A stretch of DNA of 42,353 bases from Clostridium sp. Marseille-P2415. GTDB lineage: Bacteria > Bacillota > Clostridia > Lachnospirales > Lachnospiraceae. This document shows, in pieces, positions 40,355 through 42,353 of this stretch; position 1 is the first letter of the stretch, and each line of letters begins with the position of its first letter. The stretch covers positions 852,502 to 894,854 of the forward strand of contig NZ_LT732526.1 of the NCBI RefSeq assembly GCF_900155545.1, written 5' to 3'. Position numbers and translations under genes: made by a program. The notes beneath the pieces were generated by a model, which had not been told where the DNA came from, did no database searches, and saw only the letters and a list, made by a program, of their open reading frames with translations.

Positions 40355-42353
40355 ATGGCAGAACGATTTGCACGGATTATCATTGACATTTCCCATGAAA
40401 AAGTTGACAGAACCTTTGATTACCGGATTCCTTCCGGGCTGCTTGACAAAGTTGCTGTTGGATCTCTGGTTACGATCCCTTTTGGAAAAGGGAATTCCAT
40501 TAGGAAAGGATATGTGGTCGGCATTACCGCCCATGCAGATTATGATCCGGATAAAATTAAGAATATAGCAGGGATCGTAACGGATGGCGTGACGGCGGAG
40601 TCCCTGCTTATTTCACTGGCATGGTGGCTGAAGGAGCAGTACGGCTCTACCATGAACCAGGCGTTAAAGACAGTGCTTCCGGTAAGGCAGAAGGTGAAAC
40701 CAAAGGAGAAAAAGGTACTCCGCTGCCTTCTGGGGCAGGAAGCGCTTACAAACGCCCTAGCCGAGGCGGAGAAAAAGAACTATAAAGCCAGGATACGCCT
40801 CTTTCAGGCATTTTTAGAAGCCCCTGCCATTCCATATGAGATCGCGGTAAACCAGATGAACTTATCTGCTTCTACCTTAAAGCCCATGATTGAAAAAAAT
40901 TATGTAATTCTTGAATCCGAGGAAGTTTACAGAGACCCAATTAAAGTTGAAACAAAAGAGAGAAACAAGGTGCTTTTAAACCCGGAACAGCAGGCCATTG
41001 TAGACAGTTTCTGCCGGGATTATGGGGAACAGATCAGAAGGACTTATCTGATTCACGGCATCACCGGCAGCGGTAAGACGGAAGTTTATATGGAACTGAT
41101 CCAAAAAGTCATAGAAGACGGAAAACAGGTCATTGTTCTCATCCCGGAAATTGCTCTGACCTATCAGACTGTTATGAGATTTTACGGAAGATTCGGAAAC
41201 CGGGTGTCCATCATGAATTCCCGTTTGTCGGCAGGGGAACGTTATGATCAGTTTGAACGGGCCAGAAATGGAGATGTGGATATTATGATCGGTCCGCGCT
41301 CGGCTTTATTCACTCCCTTTTCCAGACTTGGCCTGATTCTGATAGACGAAGAACACGAGGGAGCTTATAAAAGCGAGGTAGTTCCAAGGTATCATGCCAG
41401 AGATGTGGCCGTTAAAAGGGCGGCTATGCAGGGCGCATCCCTGGTCTTGGGCTCGGCGACTCCGTCACTGGAAGCGTATACCAGAGCCCTTCGGGGAGAT
41501 TACCAGCTTTTTCATCTTAGGTCACGGGCAAAGAAAGACAGCTCTCTTGCTGCTGTTTCTGTGGTGGATCTAAGGCAGGAATTAAAAGAAGGAAATAAGT
41601 CCATCTTCAGCCGGAAGCTAAAAATGCTGATCGAGGACCGTCTTGAAAAACGGGAGCAGATCATGCTGTTCATGAACCGGAGAGGCTATGCGAACTTTGT
41701 ATCCTGCCGCTCCTGTGGGGAGGCTATCCGCTGTCCCCACTGCGATGTGACCCTGACCCTTCACAACAACAGCCGCCTGGTGTGCCATTATTGCGGTCAT
41801 TCCATACCGGTGCCGGAACGCTGTCCTTCCTGCGGGTCTCCTTACATTGCAAATTTTGGAGCGGGAACCCAGAAGATTGAACAGATGACAAAAAAGATGT
41901 TCCCTGCTGCCAGAATCCTGCGCATGGATCTTGATACCACCTCAAAAAAAGGCGGACACGAAGAGATCCTGTCTGCTTTTTCCGAGGGAGAGGCGGACAT
42001 CCTCATCGGAACCCAGATGATTGTGAAGGGGCATGATTTTCCGGATGTGACCCTGGTAGGTGTCCTGGCGGCGGACTTGTCTTTAAACACCCCGGACTAC
42101 CGTTCGGCAGAACGGACGTTCCAGCTTTTAACCCAGGCAGCCGGAAGAGCCGGACGGGATTTTCGGCATGGAGATGTGATCATTCAGACCTATAACCCGG
42201 AACATTACAGCATTGTAACGGCTGCAAACCAGGATTATGAGGCGTTTTACCAGCAGGAGATGGCATACCGGCGCCTCATGAAATATCCCCCTGCAAGCGG
42301 CCTTCTGACGGTTCAGTTTTCTTCCCGGCAGGAAAGCTGTCTGACGGACACTG
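40355..42353 (+). CDS. priA: Primosomal protein N' (PriA helicase), C-terminus cut by window end
   Basis: An open frame from ATG 40355 runs to the last base with no stop (666 full codons; PriA is usually about 730-820 aa). The N-terminal DNA-binding domain begins MAERFARIIIDISHEKVDRT with FDYRIP. The helicase has Walker A HGITGSGKTEV, DEEH (LILIDEEHEGAYK) and GSATPSLEAY. A zinc-binding insert has CRSCGEAIRCPHC, CHYCGH and CPSCGS. GTQMIVKGHDFP and QAAGRAGR are motifs V and VI. PriA restarts stalled replication forks by loading the replisome. The 51-bp repeat supplies its ribosome site. Confidence 0.96.
   Translation, partial: MAERFARIIIDISHEKVDRTFDYRIPSGLLDKVAVGSLVTIPFGKGNSIRKGYVVGITAHADYDPDKIKNIAGIVTDGVTAESLLISLAWWLKEQYGSTMNQALKTVLPVRQKVKPKEKKVLRCLLGQEALTNALAEAEKKNYKARIRLFQAFLEAPAIPYEIAVNQMNLSASTLKPMIEKNYVILESEEVYRDPIKVETKERNKVLLNPEQQAIVDSFCRDYGEQIRRTYLIHGITGSGKTEVYMELIQKVIEDGKQVIVLIPEIALTYQTVMRFYGRFGNRVSIMNSRLSAGERYDQFERARNGDVDIMIGPRSALFTPFSRLGLILIDEEHEGAYKSEVVPRYHARDVAVKRAAMQGASLVLGSATPSLEAYTRALRGDYQLFHLRSRAKKDSSLAAVSVVDLRQELKEGNKSIFSRKLKMLIEDRLEKREQIMLFMNRRGYANFVSCRSCGEAIRCPHCDVTLTLHNNSRLVCHYCGHSIPVPERCPSCGSPYIANFGAGTQKIEQMTKKMFPAARILRMDLDTTSKKGGHEEILSAFSEGEADILIGTQMIVKGHDFPDVTLVGVLAADLSLNTPDYRSAERTFQLLTQAAGRAGRDFRHGDVIIQTYNPEHYSIVTAANQDYEAFYQQEMAYRRLMKYPPASGLLTVQFSSRQESCLTDT

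Noticed and set aside
40212-40568. 118-aa ORF across the murF-priA gap
   Set aside because: It arises from the 51-bp repeat staying open in one frame and overlaps murF and priA; no independent support.

Overview
The window is chromosomal DNA from a low-to-mid GC anaerobic Firmicute, most likely Clostridia, family Lachnospiraceae (Lacrimispora / Clostridium cluster XIVa-like). This rests on strong AGGAGG ribosome sites, occasional TTG/GTG starts, dense intrinsic terminators, and Clostridia-type genes: a class II GalT, formate-THF ligase, a PAP2 phosphatase, DegV, YitT, a NusG-II protein, and a tepA-ftsK pair as in Bacillus. The genus is inference only. There are 35 supported CDSs, with lrgB and priA cut by the window edges. 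I saw no tRNA, rRNA, insertion sequence, prophage or CRISPR array. It reads as core genome with a few accessory modules.

Layout. 1-2.2 kb: lrgAB on the minus strand, a PAP2 phosphatase, and a folate ECF S component (folT) behind a clear THF riboswitch with a likely SD-sequestering switch. 2.2-4.7 kb: an HD-domain hydrolase, an Mrp/NBP35 Fe-S carrier ATPase and a small alarmone synthetase. 4.7-11.8 kb: an OmpR-type two-component system (minus) divergent from an operon encoding an SLH-like exported protein, a membrane-fusion protein, and a MacB/YknYZ-type ATPase and permease. Two pairs of 11-bp direct repeats lie in the divergent intergenic region. 11.9-17.7 kb: an M19 dipeptidase, then an Na/Pi cotransporter with its own PhoB/PhoR-type pair. 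A phased array of TTACAT repeats, a Pho-box-like signal, lies directly upstream. A DegV protein follows.

17.7-20.3 kb: a NusG domain II protein, a highly folded intergenic element, an exported FMN-binding protein with two near-identical degenerate repeats, and a Gx-transporter membrane protein. This set suggests extracytoplasmic flavin redox chemistry. 20.4-26.1 kb: galT, a YitT protein, and a three-gene ABC importer of the TrpXYZ/DUF534 kind with a long hairpin between the binding protein and the permease. 26.3-31.8 kb: an SH3/NlpC-P60 hydrolase convergent with a citrate synthase-aconitase operon. 32-42 kb: tepA, ftsK, fhs, an atypical murE, murF and priA, with a 51-bp tandem repeat just before priA.

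The best leads are the structured intergenic element at about 18168-18353, the FMN-protein locus around it, the Pho-like 11-bp array at 12898-12958, the putative TTTCAG sites in front of the SLH/MacAB operon, the 51-bp tandem repeat, and the frame-breaking extra G at the end of the membrane-fusion protein gene. All calls come from reading the sequence; no database search was run.
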